Assembly (NCBI RefSeq): GCF_004006235.1
Contig: NZ_CP034753.1
Span: 1,302,001 to 1,366,000 of the forward strand
DNA length: 64,000 nucleotides
Direction of reading: 5' to 3'
From: Agromyces sp. LHK192
GTDB lineage: Bacteria; Actinomycetota; Actinomycetes; Actinomycetales; Microbacteriaceae
Made by a program: the position numbers and the translations under genes. Positions 1-8,675 of this stretch are shown here, one piece after another. Position 1 is the first letter of the stretch. Every line of letters starts with the position of its first letter. The notes under the pieces are model-generated. The model was not told the origin of the DNA, did not search any database, and was given only the letters and a program-made list of their open reading frames with translations.

Positions 1-144
1 AACGAGTACGGCTACTCGTGCCAGGTCGTCCGCGTCATCGAGGCGATGGCCGGCACCCACCCGGTCGTGCTCCCCGAGCGCGAGCCGGTGCGCGTCGAGC
101 AGATCGCCGCGGCCGTCGATGCGGGCGTGCTCGTCGAGCACTGA
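1..144 (+). CDS. Glyceraldehyde-3-phosphate dehydrogenase, C-terminal fragment
   Basis: The window opens inside this gene; only the last 47 codons are present, ending at TGA 142-144. The fragment begins NEYGYSCQVVRVIEAMAG, matching the conserved C-terminal NEWGYS segment of GAPDH, which packs near the active site. The CQVVR continuation and the tail of about 30 residues beyond it resemble the long (about 480-residue) actinobacterial Gap2/GapB form rather than the short glycolytic enzyme. That subtype assignment is inference from a short piece. The enzyme interconverts glyceraldehyde-3-phosphate and 1,3-bisphosphoglycerate in the cytoplasm. A strong hairpin follows directly. Confidence 0.75.
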   Translation, partial: NEYGYSCQVVRVIEAMAGTHPVVLPEREPVRVEQIAAAVDAGVLVEH

Positions 145-152
145 CCCCGATC

Positions 153-199
153 GAGACGAACGGATGCCTCGGGCGCGAGCCCGGGGCATCCGTCGTCTC
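153..199 (+). terminator. Intrinsic terminator-like hairpin after the GAPDH gene
   Basis: The two arms, about 20 bases each, are nearly complementary (one bulged A and one mismatch) and close on a GCGA loop. The stem contains GGATGCC/GGCATCC, a word reused in most hairpins of this window. There is no clear U-tract, as is common in high-GC actinobacteria. Confidence 0.7.
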
Positions 200-255
200 T
201 GCGCATTCCGGCGGGGTAGCGTAGCCCGCGTGGACGGCGACGGAGAGGGCACGAC

Positions 256-1044
256 ATGGAACTGACCGGGACATCGGCGATCGTCACCGGCGGGGCCTCC
301 GGCCTCGGCAACGCCACCGCCCGCGCGCTGATCGACGGCGGGGCATCCGTGGTCATCGTCGACCTGCCGGGGCCCCGAGGCGAGGAGGCGGCGGCCGCGC
401 TCGGCGATCGGGCGAGCTTCGTCGCGGCGGATGTCGCCGACGAGGCCCAGGTGCGCGCGGCCGTCGAGGCCGCGCAGGCGCTCGCGCCGCTGCGCGTCGC
501 GGTGAACTGCGCGGGCATCGCCACCGCGGGGCGCACGGTCGGCCGGGACGGCGCGGCGCCGCTCGACGTGTTCGAGCGCACGATCCGGGTGAACCTCATC
601 GGGACGTTCAACGTGACGAGGCTCGCCGCCGAGGCGATGGCCGCGAACGAGCCCGTGTCCGCCGGGGTTCCCGGGGGACCTGAGACCCCGGAGCGCGGCG
701 TCATCGTGAACACCGCGTCGGTCGCGGCGTTCGACGGCCAGATCGGCCAGGCCGCCTACTCGGCGTCGAAGGGCGCGGTCGCGGCCATGACGCTGCCGAT
801 CGCGCGCGACCTCTCGAAGCTGCTGATCCGCGTGATGACGATCGCGCCCGGCATCTTCGAGACGCCGATGATGGCCGGGATGCCGCAGGACGTGCAGGAC
901 TCGCTCGCCGCGCAGGTGCCGCACCCGTCGCGGCTCGGCTCGCCGGCCGAGTACGCCGACCTGGTGCGGGCGATCGTCGCGAACCCGATGCTCAACGGCG
1001 AGGTGATCCGCCTCGACGGCGCGATCCGGATGCAGCCGAAGTAG
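256..1044 (+). CDS. SDR-family dehydrogenase (3-hydroxyacyl-CoA dehydrogenase-like)
   Basis: 262-residue classical short-chain dehydrogenase. The nucleotide-binding TGGASGLG lies at residues 11-18, the NCAG motif near 84-87, and the catalytic Ser155, Tyr168 and Lys172 in the YSASK motif. The long insert before the catalytic serine and the [10 protein letters not shown] segment resemble the type 10 17-beta-hydroxysteroid/2-methyl-3-hydroxyacyl-CoA dehydrogenase branch, which oxidises 3-hydroxyacyl-CoAs with NAD in beta-oxidation. Substrate is inferred from family resemblance only. The ATG follows a GGAGAGGG ribosome site by 7 bases. The gene is single, convergent with the next one. Confidence 0.8.
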   Translation: MELTGTSAIVTGGASGLGNATARALIDGGASVVIVDLPGPRGEEAAAALGDRASFVAADVADEAQVRAAVEAAQALAPLRVAVNCAGIATAGRTVGRDGAAPLDVFERTIRVNLIGTFNVTRLAAEAMAANEPVSAGVPGGPETPERGVIVNTASVAAFDGQIGQAAYSASKGAVAAMTLPIARDLSKLLIRVMTIAPGIFETPMMAGMPQDVQDSLAAQVPHPSRLGSPAEYADLVRAIVANPMLNGEVIRLDGAIRMQPK

Positions 1045-1086
1045 CGGCATCCGGATCGCGTCGCGGGATGGTGCGTCGGCCGACGG

Positions 1087-2112
1087 TCAGCTCGACCAGT
1101 CGGCGCCGAGCGATCGCTGCCGCGAGGCGCGGGCCGCGCGCACCGCGAACAGCACCGAGTTGGCGATCACGCCTCCGACGATCGTCGCGATGAGCAGGAT
1201 CGGCAGCACCTGCTGCGCGGCGGCGTCGAGGTTGGCCTCGAACAGGGCCTCGAACCCCGGCGCGAACAGCTGCCCTGAGACGGTCAGCCAGATCGCCGGC
1301 ACTCCGAGTGCGAGGTTCAGCGCGATCGTGACGGCGGCGATCGGCCAGGTGTAGCCGACCCGGTACATCCACACCGTGCGCGCCGCCTCGAGCGCGAACA
1401 GCACGAGGTAGTACGGCATCCAGGACGACCACAGCGCGGGATCGAACACCGGCAGGATGCCGTCGGCGTCGCCGCCGGGGCTCGGAGCGAGTTGCTGCCA
1501 CACGAGGAATCCGACCAGCACGACGAGCCAGAACAGGCTGCCGATCAGCAGCATGCGCCGGTCGGAACGTGGTTCGGCGGGGAGGTCTCGCAGGTCGGCC
1601 GGAGTCCACTCCGCGACCTCGACCTCGGCGGCCGGCGCCCGGTCGATCAGGGCGAACACGAGAGTCACCCAGAACGCGGCCGAGGTCGCGACGAGCACCG
1701 AGATGCCCCACGTCGACCCGATGAGCCCCGGGTTCGCGTCGCCCGAGATGAATTGCGAGAGCACCCAGGCGCCGGCGACCGTCGGCACGACGATGATCTC
1801 GACGAGGATGAGGATGCGCTTCCAGGTGTCGTACCACCTCGGGCCGATGAGCATCGGCGGGCGGTCGGCGTATTCGACGGCCAGGAGGGCCGGGTTGCCG
1901 AGCGCGGCGAGGGCGTCGTGCTCGGCGGCATCCGACGTGGATGCACCGGAATCGATGCGGGCGTCGATGTCGTCGCGGATCCGCTCGGCGAGTTCGCGGG
2001 CGAACTCGGGCCGCTGGGCCCGCGGCACGCGCTGCGCCGCGGAGAACACGTATCGGGCGGTGAGGTCGGAGGGCGCGCCCGCGGCGGTCGGCGCGTTCGG
2101 GTGCGTGCTCAT
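1087..2112 (-). CDS. HAAS-like domain membrane protein, paralogue B
   Basis: 341 residues. The N-terminal 90 residues (LTARYVF..., ERIRDDIDARID, LAALGNPALLA) look like the helical HAAS/permease-prefix domain found in proteins co-encoded with PadR regulators. Roughly five hydrophobic segments follow. It is clearly a paralogue of the gene immediately upstream: both have YxxRPxMLIGPRxY after the domain, a central cytoplasmic stretch, a PxFDPxLWSxWxPYYLVL-like segment and a similar last helix. The ATG at 2110-2112 overlaps the upstream stop by four bases (ATGA), so the two are translationally coupled. Function is unknown; a PadR-controlled membrane-stress role is inference. Confidence 0.75.
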   Translation of the reverse strand: MSTHPNAPTAAGAPSDLTARYVFSAAQRVPRAQRPEFARELAERIRDDIDARIDSGASTSDAAEHDALAALGNPALLAVEYADRPPMLIGPRWYDTWKRILILVEIIVVPTVAGAWVLSQFISGDANPGLIGSTWGISVLVATSAAFWVTLVFALIDRAPAAEVEVAEWTPADLRDLPAEPRSDRRMLLIGSLFWLVVLVGFLVWQQLAPSPGGDADGILPVFDPALWSSWMPYYLVLFALEAARTVWMYRVGYTWPIAAVTIALNLALGVPAIWLTVSGQLFAPGFEALFEANLDAAAQQVLPILLIATIVGGVIANSVLFAVRAARASRQRSLGADWSS

Positions 2113-3083
2113 CGCCCGACCCCCTGGGCGCGGTAGGCCTTGACGGCCCCGTCGACGACGTCCCACACGGCCGCGGCGATCACGGCGACGACGACGATCG
2201 TCACGATCACGGGGCCGGAATCGCCCCACGGCCAGCGCATCGCCTCGAGCGCGCCCTCGGCGATCAGCTGCCCGGAGAGGAACAGCCAGAGGGCCGGCAC
2301 GACGAACGCGAGGTTCAGGATCAGGTTCACCGTCGCCAGCCACCAGTTCCACCCGCGCTGGTAGAGCACGACCGCGAAGATCGCCTCGAGCCCGATCAGC
2401 ACCAGGAAGTAGGGCAGCCAGAAGCTCCACAGGTCGGGGTCGAACAGCGGCTCGCCGTCGAGCGCGGGCACCCACGGGATGCCGAAGACCTGCACCAGCA
2501 CGATCGCCGCGGCGAAGAGGCCGAGGAAGACGAGCGAGCCGATCAGTTCGCCGCGCCGTGCGGTGGCCGCGGGGTCGGGGACCTCGGGCAGCATGTCGAG
2601 CGACCAGTCGAAGCTCTTGCCGGTCGAACGCGCAGTGTCGGGCAGGCGTTCGAGCACCACGAACAGGAGCGTGGTCCAGAACGCGACGTGGATGCCGACC
2701 GTGATCGTCGAGCCGATCACCGCGCCGACGATGCCGCCGGCGGGCGTTCCCGCGACGACCTGGCCGATCGTGATGCCGAGCGCGGCGAACGGCAGGACGA
2801 TCGCCAGCAGCAGCTTCAACAGCCGCTGCCAGGCGAGGTAGTACCGCGGGCCGATGAGCATGAGCGGGCGGTCGATGTACCCGGCTGCGACGGCGGCCGG
2901 GTCGCCGAGGTCCGTCAGCGCCGCGTGCTCGGCCGCAGCGGGCTGCTCGCCCTGCTCGATGCGGGCGTCGATGTCGTCGCCGATGCGTTCGCGGAGTTCG
3001 CGGTCGAGTTCGGTGCGCTGCGCCGGTCGTGCCGTTCGGACGGCGGCCCAGACGTAGCGGTCGGTGAGCGAAGAGGCGGTCAT
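2109..3083 (-). CDS. HAAS-like domain membrane protein, paralogue A
   Basis: 324 residues, first of two adjacent paralogues downstream of padR. Residues 1-75 carry the same helical prefix (LTDRYVWAAVRTARPAQ, ELRERIGDDIDARIEQ), then IDRPLMLIGPRYYLAWQRLL leads into about five membrane segments. The ATG at 3081-3083 overlaps the padR stop by four bases, so padR and both paralogues form one polycistron. Divergence between the copies is greatest in the cytoplasmic loop, suggesting an old tandem duplication rather than a recent one. No catalytic residues are recognisable. Confidence 0.75.
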   Translation of the reverse strand: MTASSLTDRYVWAAVRTARPAQRTELDRELRERIGDDIDARIEQGEQPAAAEHAALTDLGDPAAVAAGYIDRPLMLIGPRYYLAWQRLLKLLLAIVLPFAALGITIGQVVAGTPAGGIVGAVIGSTITVGIHVAFWTTLLFVVLERLPDTARSTGKSFDWSLDMLPEVPDPAATARRGELIGSLVFLGLFAAAIVLVQVFGIPWVPALDGEPLFDPDLWSFWLPYFLVLIGLEAIFAVVLYQRGWNWWLATVNLILNLAFVVPALWLFLSGQLIAEGALEAMRWPWGDSGPVIVTIVVVAVIAAAVWDVVDGAVKAYRAQGVGR

Positions 3084-3472
3084 GATGCGTCCCCTTTCGA
3101 GGAATCGTCGTTGTCGGTTGCGGAGTCGGGGGAATCGGCGCCGGGCTCGGTGAGTCGCGTGAGCGCCTCGTCGATCAGGTGCCAGTCGGCGGTGAGCGCT
3201 GCGGCGAGTCGCTCGCCGTCGGCGCTGGTGCGGTAGAACTTGCGCGGTCGGGCCTCTTCGGTGTTCCACTCGCTGGTGAGCAGTGCCTGCTTCTCGAGGC
3301 GGCGCAGCAGCGGGTAGAGCGTGTTGGCGTCGACCGTGATGCCGGTCGCGTTCAGCGATTCGAGCAGCGCGTACCCGTAGTCGGGAGTGCGCAGCCGGAT
3401 CAGGCAGGCCAGCACGACGGTGCCGCGGCGCAACTCCTGGAGGTGGCCGGCGGTGATCTCATCGGTGCTCAT
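3080..3472 (-). CDS. PadR-family transcriptional regulator
   Basis: 130 residues. The PadR winged helix spans roughly residues 10-90 (LRRGTVVLACL, YGYALLESL, ANTLYPLLRRLEKQALL, RKFYRTSADG) and a polar tail rich in Asp and Ser ends the protein. PadR proteins usually repress a neighbouring membrane or efflux operon and respond to small molecules or envelope stress. Here the gene leads an operon with two HAAS-like membrane proteins, the classic context. A near-palindrome inside its own promoter spacer predicts autorepression of the whole operon. The message appears leaderless. Confidence 0.85.
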   Translation of the reverse strand: MSTDEITAGHLQELRRGTVVLACLIRLRTPDYGYALLESLNATGITVDANTLYPLLRRLEKQALLTSEWNTEEARPRKFYRTSADGERLAAALTADWHLIDEALTRLTEPGADSPDSATDNDDSSKGDAS

Positions 3473-3479
3473 GGCTCAC

Positions 3480-3508
3480 ACGATACTGTGTGACGCACAC
3501 TATTGCAA
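3480..3508 (-). promoter_or_regulatory. padR operon promoter with embedded operator
   Basis: Read on the minus strand: -35 TTGCAA (3503-3508), a 17-base spacer, then -10 TATCGT (3480-3485), ending seven bases before the padR ATG, so transcription would start at or next to the start codon. Within it, 3483-3503 is an imperfect palindrome with half-sites ATACTGTGTG and CGCACACTAT (8 of 10 positions match). This fits a PadR operator blocking RNA polymerase. Confidence 0.7.
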
Positions 3509-3523
3509 TAGACACGATGAAGT

Positions 3524-3553
3524 GACGGATGCCTCCTCGGGGAGGCATCCGTC
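3524..3553 (-). terminator. Terminator of the RamB/PrpR-like regulator gene
   Basis: Perfect 13-base-pair stem (GACGGATGCCTCC at 3524-3536 against 3541-3553) closed by a TCGG tetraloop, 22 bases beyond the stop codon of the regulator at 3576 and separating it from padR. Confidence 0.8.
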
Positions 3554-3575
3554 CGAGCATGGGCTTCGCGGTGCG

Positions 3576-5018
3576 CTACTGCCCGGCGTGCTGCTCCAGG
3601 AACGCGTACACCTCGGCGTCGTCGACGCCCGGGAAGGTGCCCGACGGCAGCGGCGACAGCACGTGCGCGTGCAGCCGGGCGCTCGGCCAGGCGCGGCCCG
3701 CCCACTGCTCGGCCAGCGCGATCGGCGCCCGCCGGCAGCACGACTCGTCGGGACAGGTCGACACCGCGCGCACCGTCGTCTCGCGGCCGCGGAACCACTT
3801 CGCCTGGTTGAACGGCACGCCGACCGTGATCGAGAACTCGCCGGCATCCGTCCGCCCGGTCTGCGTCGCGCACCAGTAGGTGCCGGCAGGGGTGTCGGTG
3901 TACTGGTAGTTCTCCGTCGTCCGGTTCGTCTGGTCGAACGACGTGCGCGCGCTCCACTTCTTGCACACCCACTGGCCCTCGATCGAACCCGTGACATCGG
4001 TCGGCAGCGGCAGCCCGTCGTTCTCGTACCCCTTCAGCAGCGCGCCGTCGCCGTTCACGCGGAGGAAGTGCATCGTCATGTCGAGGTACTCGGTGCCGAG
4101 GTTCGTGAACCGCAGCGCCGCCGCCTCGTGCGTCACGCCGAACGCGTCGCGGAAGTCCTCGATCGCCAGGCGCTTGTCCTTCTTCGCCTCCTGGAGGAAC
4201 GCGACGGATGCCTCGCGCGGCATCAGGCAGGCCGCCGCGAAGTAGTTGATCTCGAGACGCTGCTGCAGGAACTCGTCGTAACTGGCCGGGGGAGTGTGCC
4301 CGAGGAGTCGGTGCGCCATCGCCTGGAGCGCCATCGACCGCAGCCCGTGGCCGCCGGGGATCGAGGCCGGCGGCAGGTAGATGCGGCCGTTCGCGAGATC
4401 GGTGATCGACCGCGTCGAGTCGGGGAGGTCGTCGACGTAGATGAGGCGGAACCCGAGCCGCTCGGCCATGACGCTGACCTCGCGGTGCGTGAGCGCGCCG
4501 GCACGGTGTCCCGACGCACGCACCTGCTGCTCGGCGAGCTCCTCGATGTCGGGCAGGTGGTTGTTGTGGGCGCGCAGGCGCTCGCGCAGGTCGGTGTTGG
4601 CGCGGCGCGCCTCCTCCGGCGTCGCGATCGCCTCGCTCGCCCGACGCTGCAGTTCGCGGTGCAGGCCGACGATCGCCTCGAGCGTCTCGTCGCTGATGCC
4701 CCGGCCCGGCTTGACGGGCGGCAGGCCGAGGCTCGCGTACAGCGGGCTCGCCTGCGCGCGCCCGAGCTCGAGCTCGAGGGCCGCGCGTGCCGACGGCGCC
4801 TCGCGGGCGAGCAGGTCGCCCAGCTCGACGCCGAGCGCGACGGCCAGGGCGTCGAGCGTCGACAGCTTCGGCTCGCGCTTGCCGTTCTCGATGAGCGAGA
4901 GCTGGCTGCCGGCGAGTCCGACGGCCTCGCCGAGCTGGTCGAGCGTGAGGGCGCGCTCGCCGCGGAAGTGGCGGATGCGGTGGCCGAGGGTCGCGAGGTC
5001 GGGGGTGCCTGCCTTCAT
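3576..5018 (-). CDS. RamB/PrpR-like XRE regulator (short-chain acyl regulator family)
   Basis: 480 residues, the usual length for this actinobacterial family. An XRE helix-turn-helix occupies residues 11-68 (LTLDQLGEAVGLAGSQLSLI). The centre matches the IrrE/ImmA-type domain, but the zinc motif is replaced by HRLLGH at 236-241, so peptidase activity is unlikely. The C-terminal part holds Cys352, Cys383, Cys422, Cys427 and Cys428, candidate metal or Fe-S ligands as reported for mycobacterial PrpR. Family members sense acyl-CoAs and control acetate, glyoxylate and propionate genes. Divergent pckG is a plausible target. The ATG lies six bases after a TACGCT -10, so the mRNA is probably leaderless. 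Confidence 0.85.
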   Translation of the reverse strand: MKAGTPDLATLGHRIRHFRGERALTLDQLGEAVGLAGSQLSLIENGKREPKLSTLDALAVALGVELGDLLAREAPSARAALELELGRAQASPLYASLGLPPVKPGRGISDETLEAIVGLHRELQRRASEAIATPEEARRANTDLRERLRAHNNHLPDIEELAEQQVRASGHRAGALTHREVSVMAERLGFRLIYVDDLPDSTRSITDLANGRIYLPPASIPGGHGLRSMALQAMAHRLLGHTPPASYDEFLQQRLEINYFAAACLMPREASVAFLQEAKKDKRLAIEDFRDAFGVTHEAAALRFTNLGTEYLDMTMHFLRVNGDGALLKGYENDGLPLPTDVTGSIEGQWVCKKWSARTSFDQTNRTTENYQYTDTPAGTYWCATQTGRTDAGEFSITVGVPFNQAKWFRGRETTVRAVSTCPDESCCRRAPIALAEQWAGRAWPSARLHAHVLSPLPSGTFPGVDDAEVYAFLEQHAGQ

Positions 5019-5024
5019 GAATTA

Positions 5025-5050
5025 AGCGTATCGAAAGAACGTCGGTTCTT
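5025..5050 (-). promoter_or_regulatory. Promoter and palindromic operator between the regulator and pckG
   Basis: A -10 box TACGCT (minus strand, 5025-5030) precedes the regulator's ATG by six bases. Just upstream, 5035-5050 is a perfect inverted repeat, AAGAAC-GTCG-GTTCTT, covering the spacer and reaching the expected -35. Such placement suggests autorepression, and the site is also about 95 bases upstream of divergent pckG. It does not match the published C. glutamicum RamB consensus that I recall, so the binding protein is inferred from position. Confidence 0.6.
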
Positions 5051-5143
5051 AACATCCTGTTTCGTCGATACGAGTGTCCCGAACCCCGCATTCTGGAAAC
5101 ACAGCCCCACTCCGGACCCCGAATCATCAGGAAAGGGACGACG

Positions 5144-7006
5144 ATGACCATCTCCGAGTACTCCGTCGGCGCCGAGGCATCCCTCGGCGAAGCCCGCCGC
5201 ACCGGCACCGCCGACGCCGGCCTCGCCGCCTGGGTGGCCGAGATCGCCGCCCTCACCAAGCCCGACGAGATCGTCTGGTGCGACGGATCGCGCCGCGAGG
5301 CCGACCAGCTCACGCGCCTGCTCGTCAACGAGGGCAAGCTCACCAAGCTGAACCCCGAGTGGCGGCCGAACAGCTACCTGGCCCGCACCGACCCGAGCGA
5401 CGTCGCCCGGGTCGAGGACCGGACCTTCATCTGCTCCACGTACGAGGAGGACGCCGGCCCCACCAACAACTGGCGCGACCCCCGCGAGATGCGGTCGGAG
5501 CTCGCCGAGGTGTTCGACGGCTCGATGAAGGGCCGCACGATGTACGTCGTGCCGTTCTCGATGGGGCCGCTCGGCGGGCCGATCTCGCAGCTCGGCGTCG
5601 AGGTCACCGACTCGCCCTACGTCGTGCTCAGCATGGGCATCATGACCCGAATGGGCGAGCGCGTCTTCGAGCTCATCGAAGCCGGCGAGCCGTGGGTGCG
5701 CACCGTGCACTCGGTCGGCTACCCGCTCGTCGACGGCGTCGGCCACCGCCGCGCCGAGCCCGACTGGCCCTGCAACGACGAGAAGTACATCGTGCAGTTC
5801 CCCGACTCGCGCGAGATCTGGTCGTACGGCTCGGGCTACGGCGGCAACGCCCTGCTCGCCAAGAAGTGCTTCGCGCTGCGCATCGCGAGCGTCATGGCCC
5901 GCGACGAGGGATGGCTCGCCGAGCACATGCTGCTCATCAAGATCACCTCGCCCGAGGGCAAGGCCTACCACGTCGCCGCGGCATTCCCGTCAGCGTGCGG
6001 CAAGACGAACCTGGCGATGCTCCAGCCCACGATCCCCGGCTGGAAGGTCGAGACCATCGGCGACGACATCGCCTGGATGCGTCCCGGCGCCGACGGCCGC
6101 CTCTACGCGATCAACCCCGAAGCGGGCTTCTTCGGCGTCGCGCCCGGCACCGGCGAGTCGACCAACCCGACCGCCGTGCAGACGCTCTGGGGCAACACGA
6201 TCTTCACGAACGTCGCGCTGCGACCCGACGGCGACGTGTGGTGGGAGGGGCTCACCGACACTCCGCCGGCCGAGCTCACCGACTGGCAGGGCAACCACTG
6301 GACGCCCGACTCGGGCCGCCCCGCGGCGCACCCGAACTCGCGGTTCACCGTCGCCGCCGCCCAGTGCCCGCAGATCTCCGACGACTGGGACGCGCACGAC
6401 GGCGTGCCGATCGACGCGATCCTGTTCGGCGGTCGTCGGGCCACCAACGTGCCGCTCGTCGCGCAGGCCCGCTCGTGGAAGCACGGCGTCTTCATGGGCG
6501 CCACGATCTCGTCCGAGAAGACCGCCGCGGCCGAGGGCACGGTCGGCGAGCTTCGCCGCGACCCGTTCGCCATGCTCCCGTTCTGCGGGTACAACATGGC
6601 CGACTACTGGGGTCACTGGGTCAAGATGGGCCGGATCCTCGGCGATAATGCTCCGCAGATCTTCCAGGTGAACTGGTTCCGCAAGGGTGCCGACGGCTCG
6701 TTCCTCTGGCCCGGGTTCGGCGAGAACGCCCGCGTGCTCGAGTGGATCGTCGGCCGGCTCGAGAACCGCTCCGAAGCGACGGAGACGCCCATCGGGCTGC
6801 TGCCCGCGCACGACGCGCTCGACCTCGACGGGCTCGAGATCAGCGAGGAGACGCTCGCGCACCTCTTCGACGTCGACCCCGCGTCGTGGCTCGCCGAGTG
6901 CGACCTGACCGAGGAGTACTTCGCCCAGTTCGGCGACCGCGTGCCCGCAGCACTGAACGCGGAGCTCGCGAGCCTGCGCTACCACCTCCAGCGCGAGATC
7001 GCGTAG
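5144..7006 (+). CDS. pckG: Phosphoenolpyruvate carboxykinase (GTP)
   Basis: 620 residues, full length for the GTP-dependent enzyme, which converts oxaloacetate plus GTP to phosphoenolpyruvate, CO2 and GDP, the first committed gluconeogenic step. The kinase-1 loop with its hyperreactive cysteine ([12 protein letters not shown]) is near residues 281-293 and the metal-binding kinase-2 motif (IGDDIAWM) near 305. [14 protein letters not shown] ([10 protein letters not shown]) and the C-terminal [11 protein letters not shown] and NWFRKGADG segments are intact. The ATG has an AAGGGA ribosome site at good spacing. It is divergent from an acyl-CoA-sensing-type regulator, consistent with induction on acids. 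A hairpin terminator follows. Confidence 0.96.
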   Translation: MTISEYSVGAEASLGEARRTGTADAGLAAWVAEIAALTKPDEIVWCDGSRREADQLTRLLVNEGKLTKLNPEWRPNSYLARTDPSDVARVEDRTFICSTYEEDAGPTNNWRDPREMRSELAEVFDGSMKGRTMYVVPFSMGPLGGPISQLGVEVTDSPYVVLSMGIMTRMGERVFELIEAGEPWVRTVHSVGYPLVDGVGHRRAEPDWPCNDEKYIVQFPDSREIWSYGSGYGGNALLAKKCFALRIASVMARDEGWLAEHMLLIKITSPEGKAYHVAAAFPSACGKTNLAMLQPTIPGWKVETIGDDIAWMRPGADGRLYAINPEAGFFGVAPGTGESTNPTAVQTLWGNTIFTNVALRPDGDVWWEGLTDTPPAELTDWQGNHWTPDSGRPAAHPNSRFTVAAAQCPQISDDWDAHDGVPIDAILFGGRRATNVPLVAQARSWKHGVFMGATISSEKTAAAEGTVGELRRDPFAMLPFCGYNMADYWGHWVKMGRILGDNAPQIFQVNWFRKGADGSFLWPGFGENARVLEWIVGRLENRSEATETPIGLLPAHDALDLDGLEISEETLAHLFDVDPASWLAECDLTEEYFAQFGDRVPAALNAELASLRYHLQREIA

Positions 7007-7069
7007 GACCACCTCCAGCGCGGCAGCGCGTCACGGAGGTCGCGACGGCGAGCACAGCGTCGTCGCGTC

Positions 7070-7111
7070 GGATGCCCCGGCCGGGCAAGGGAAGGCGCGG
7101 CCGGGGCATCC
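7070..7111 (+). terminator. pckG terminator hairpin
   Basis: Perfect 13-base-pair stem, GGATGCCCCGGCC (7070-7082) with its complement at 7099-7111, and a 16-base loop, 63 bases after the pckG stop. Confidence 0.7.
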
Positions 7112-7163
7112 GTGCGCCGGGGCATCCCTGCGTCCCGGGCATCCGTGCGCCGGGGCATCCCTG
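7104..7163. repeat. 27-bp direct repeat, two copies 6 bp apart
   Basis: The same 27-base sequence beginning GGGCATCCGTGCGCC occurs at 7104-7130 and 7137-7163, separated by CGTCCC. Each copy itself contains two GGGCATCC words. The first copy overlaps the right arm of the pckG terminator. It looks like a local slippage or duplication product in intergenic DNA. Confidence 0.8.
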
Positions 7164-7261
7164 GGCGGGATCGGGATCGCGCGGGAGCGGGATCGCGCGC
7201 GATCGCGCGCCGATCCCGCCGTCGACCGCCGAGCTGGCTAGCGTGAGCCGAGGGGGTCGCC

Positions 7262-7666
7262 GTGGAGTTCAGCGAGGTCATCGAGACGGTCGGCGAGGTG
7301 ATCGACGTCGTCGGCGTCGTCGCGATCGTCGTCGGCGTGCTCTACGCCGCAGCGGATGCCGCGTTCCGCGCGCTTCGCGGGCGTTCGCCGGTCTACGACC
7401 GGTTCCGCCGGGTGCTCGGGCGGGCGATCCTGCTCGGGCTCGAGCTGCTGGTCGCCGCCGACATCATCAAGACCGTCGCGGTGACGCCGACGCTCGAGTC
7501 GGTCGCCGTGCTCGGCCTGATCGTGCTGATCCGGACGTTCCTCAGCTGGTCGCTCGAGCTCGAGATCTCGGGCCGCTGGCCGTGGCAGAAACGAGCGGAT
7601 GCCTCCGCAGCCGAGGCTGCAGAGGCATCCGGTGGTGCGGGCTCAGGGGCATCCGCTCGTTCGTGA
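7262..7666 (+). CDS. DUF1622 small membrane protein
   Basis: 134 residues with a GTG start. Three hydrophobic segments are visible: roughly residues 10-32 (VIDVVGVVAIVVGVLY), 55-75 and 80-100. The charged loop RVLGRAILLGLELLVAADIIKTV and the ending RTFLSWSLELEI are typical of DUF1622. The C-terminal 25 residues are low-complexity Ala/Gly/Ser. The biochemical role of this family is unknown. It stands alone between the pckG terminator and a very large hairpin. A weak GAGGGG precedes the start. Confidence 0.8.
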   Translation: MEFSEVIETVGEVIDVVGVVAIVVGVLYAAADAAFRALRGRSPVYDRFRRVLGRAILLGLELLVAADIIKTVAVTPTLESVAVLGLIVLIRTFLSWSLELEISGRWPWQKRADASAAEAAEASGGAGSGASARS

Positions 7667-7686
7667 CCCAGGCGACCCATGTGCCG

Positions 7687-7759
7687 GATTCAGGAGAACG
7701 GAGGCTGCTCAGGACCGCATTCGCGGATTCGTCCTGAAGAGCTTCCGTTCTCCTGAATC
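7687..7759. terminator. Very long hairpin between convergent genes
   Basis: Arms 7687-7715 and 7731-7759 are 29 bases each and pair with only two mismatches, leaving a 15-base loop. The arms begin GATTCAGGAGAACGGA. It sits 21 bases after the DUF1622 stop and 20 bases beyond the end of the convergent hydrolase gene, so a bidirectional terminator is the simple reading. Unlike other hairpins here it lacks GGATGCC. Confidence 0.7.
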
Positions 7760-7779
7760 GGGAAGGTGCACCGCGGCGA

Positions 7780-8640
7780 TCAGGCGGCGACGCGCTGGTG
7801 CGCGAGCGCCCAGTCGAGGGCGTAGTCGGCGACCTCTTCCCAGCCGTCCTGGCTGACGATGCGGTGCGTGCGGCCGGCGAACTCCTTGTACTCGACGATC
7901 GCGGGGCTGCCGGTCTTCGTGTACTTCTTCACGATCGCGCGGCCGATGGCCGGCGGCACGACGTGGTCGATCTCACCGGTGAGGATGAGCAGCGGCGCCC
8001 GGTCGGCCCGCGCGTAGTCGACGTGGGTGACGCCGCCCTTCTCGTTCAGGGTCGACGCGACGCCCTCGAAGAAGACCCGGTTGTACGAGTTCACGGCCTG
8101 CTCCTCCCAGATGCGGTCGGACTCGGCGCGGCTGAGGTCGTTGCCGAACGTGAAGTGGAAGTGCTGCTTCGAGATCGGCTTCGCGCCGTTGATGTCGAAC
8201 GGGTTCGAGAGGATCGGCGTGCCGGTCCAGATGGTCGACGGCGGGAGCGTCGTGATGCCGGCGGTCTGCCCGGGTTCGACGCCGACGTACGCGACGCCGA
8301 GGCCGCGGTCGGCGAGCAGCTGCGTGATGACGCCGCCGAAGGAGTGGCCCATGATGATCGGCGTACGGGGGAGGGAGCGGATGATGCGCTCGTAGTGGTC
8401 GGCGATCTGCTTCAGGCCGATGCCCTTGAGCGCGGCCGGGTTCGACCGGATGTCCTCGACGGTGCGGTCGTCGATGCCGGGCCAGCCGGGGACGATGACC
8501 TCGTGGCCGCGGGCCCGGAAGCGCTCGGCCCAGGTGTCCCAGCTCTTCGGGGTCATCCAGAGGCCGTGCACGAGGACGATCGGGGCGAGGTCTTCGCGGG
8601 TCGAGGTGGTGGTGGCCGAGGTGGTGGCGGTGGTGTTCAC
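7780..8640 (-). CDS. Alpha/beta hydrolase
   Basis: 286 residues from a GTG at 8638-8640 preceded by AAGGAG. An upstream ATG would place the start beyond the operator, so the GTG is preferred. The fold markers are intact: VLVHGLW (oxyanion HG, residues 23-29), nucleophile Ser100 in GHSFGG, acid Asp225 in TGEIDHVV and His259 in GRTHRI. The substrate is unknown; the sequence resembles general lipase/esterase-like hydrolases. It is divergent from a TetR regulator and shares an operator pattern with it, so TetR very probably represses it. Confidence 0.85.
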   Translation of the reverse strand: MNTTATTSATTTSTREDLAPIVLVHGLWMTPKSWDTWAERFRARGHEVIVPGWPGIDDRTVEDIRSNPAALKGIGLKQIADHYERIIRSLPRTPIIMGHSFGGVITQLLADRGLGVAYVGVEPGQTAGITTLPPSTIWTGTPILSNPFDINGAKPISKQHFHFTFGNDLSRAESDRIWEEQAVNSYNRVFFEGVASTLNEKGGVTHVDYARADRAPLLILTGEIDHVVPPAIGRAIVKKYTKTGSPAIVEYKEFAGRTHRIVSQDGWEEVADYALDWALAHQRVAA

Positions 8641-8675
8641 GGTTCCTGCTCCTTCGGTGTGGTCGTCCTTGAAGT

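Noticed and set aside
7104-7163. CRISPR-like repeat
   Set aside because: Only two 27-bp copies with a 6-bp spacer, no cas genes, and the repeats consist of the common GGCATCC word.
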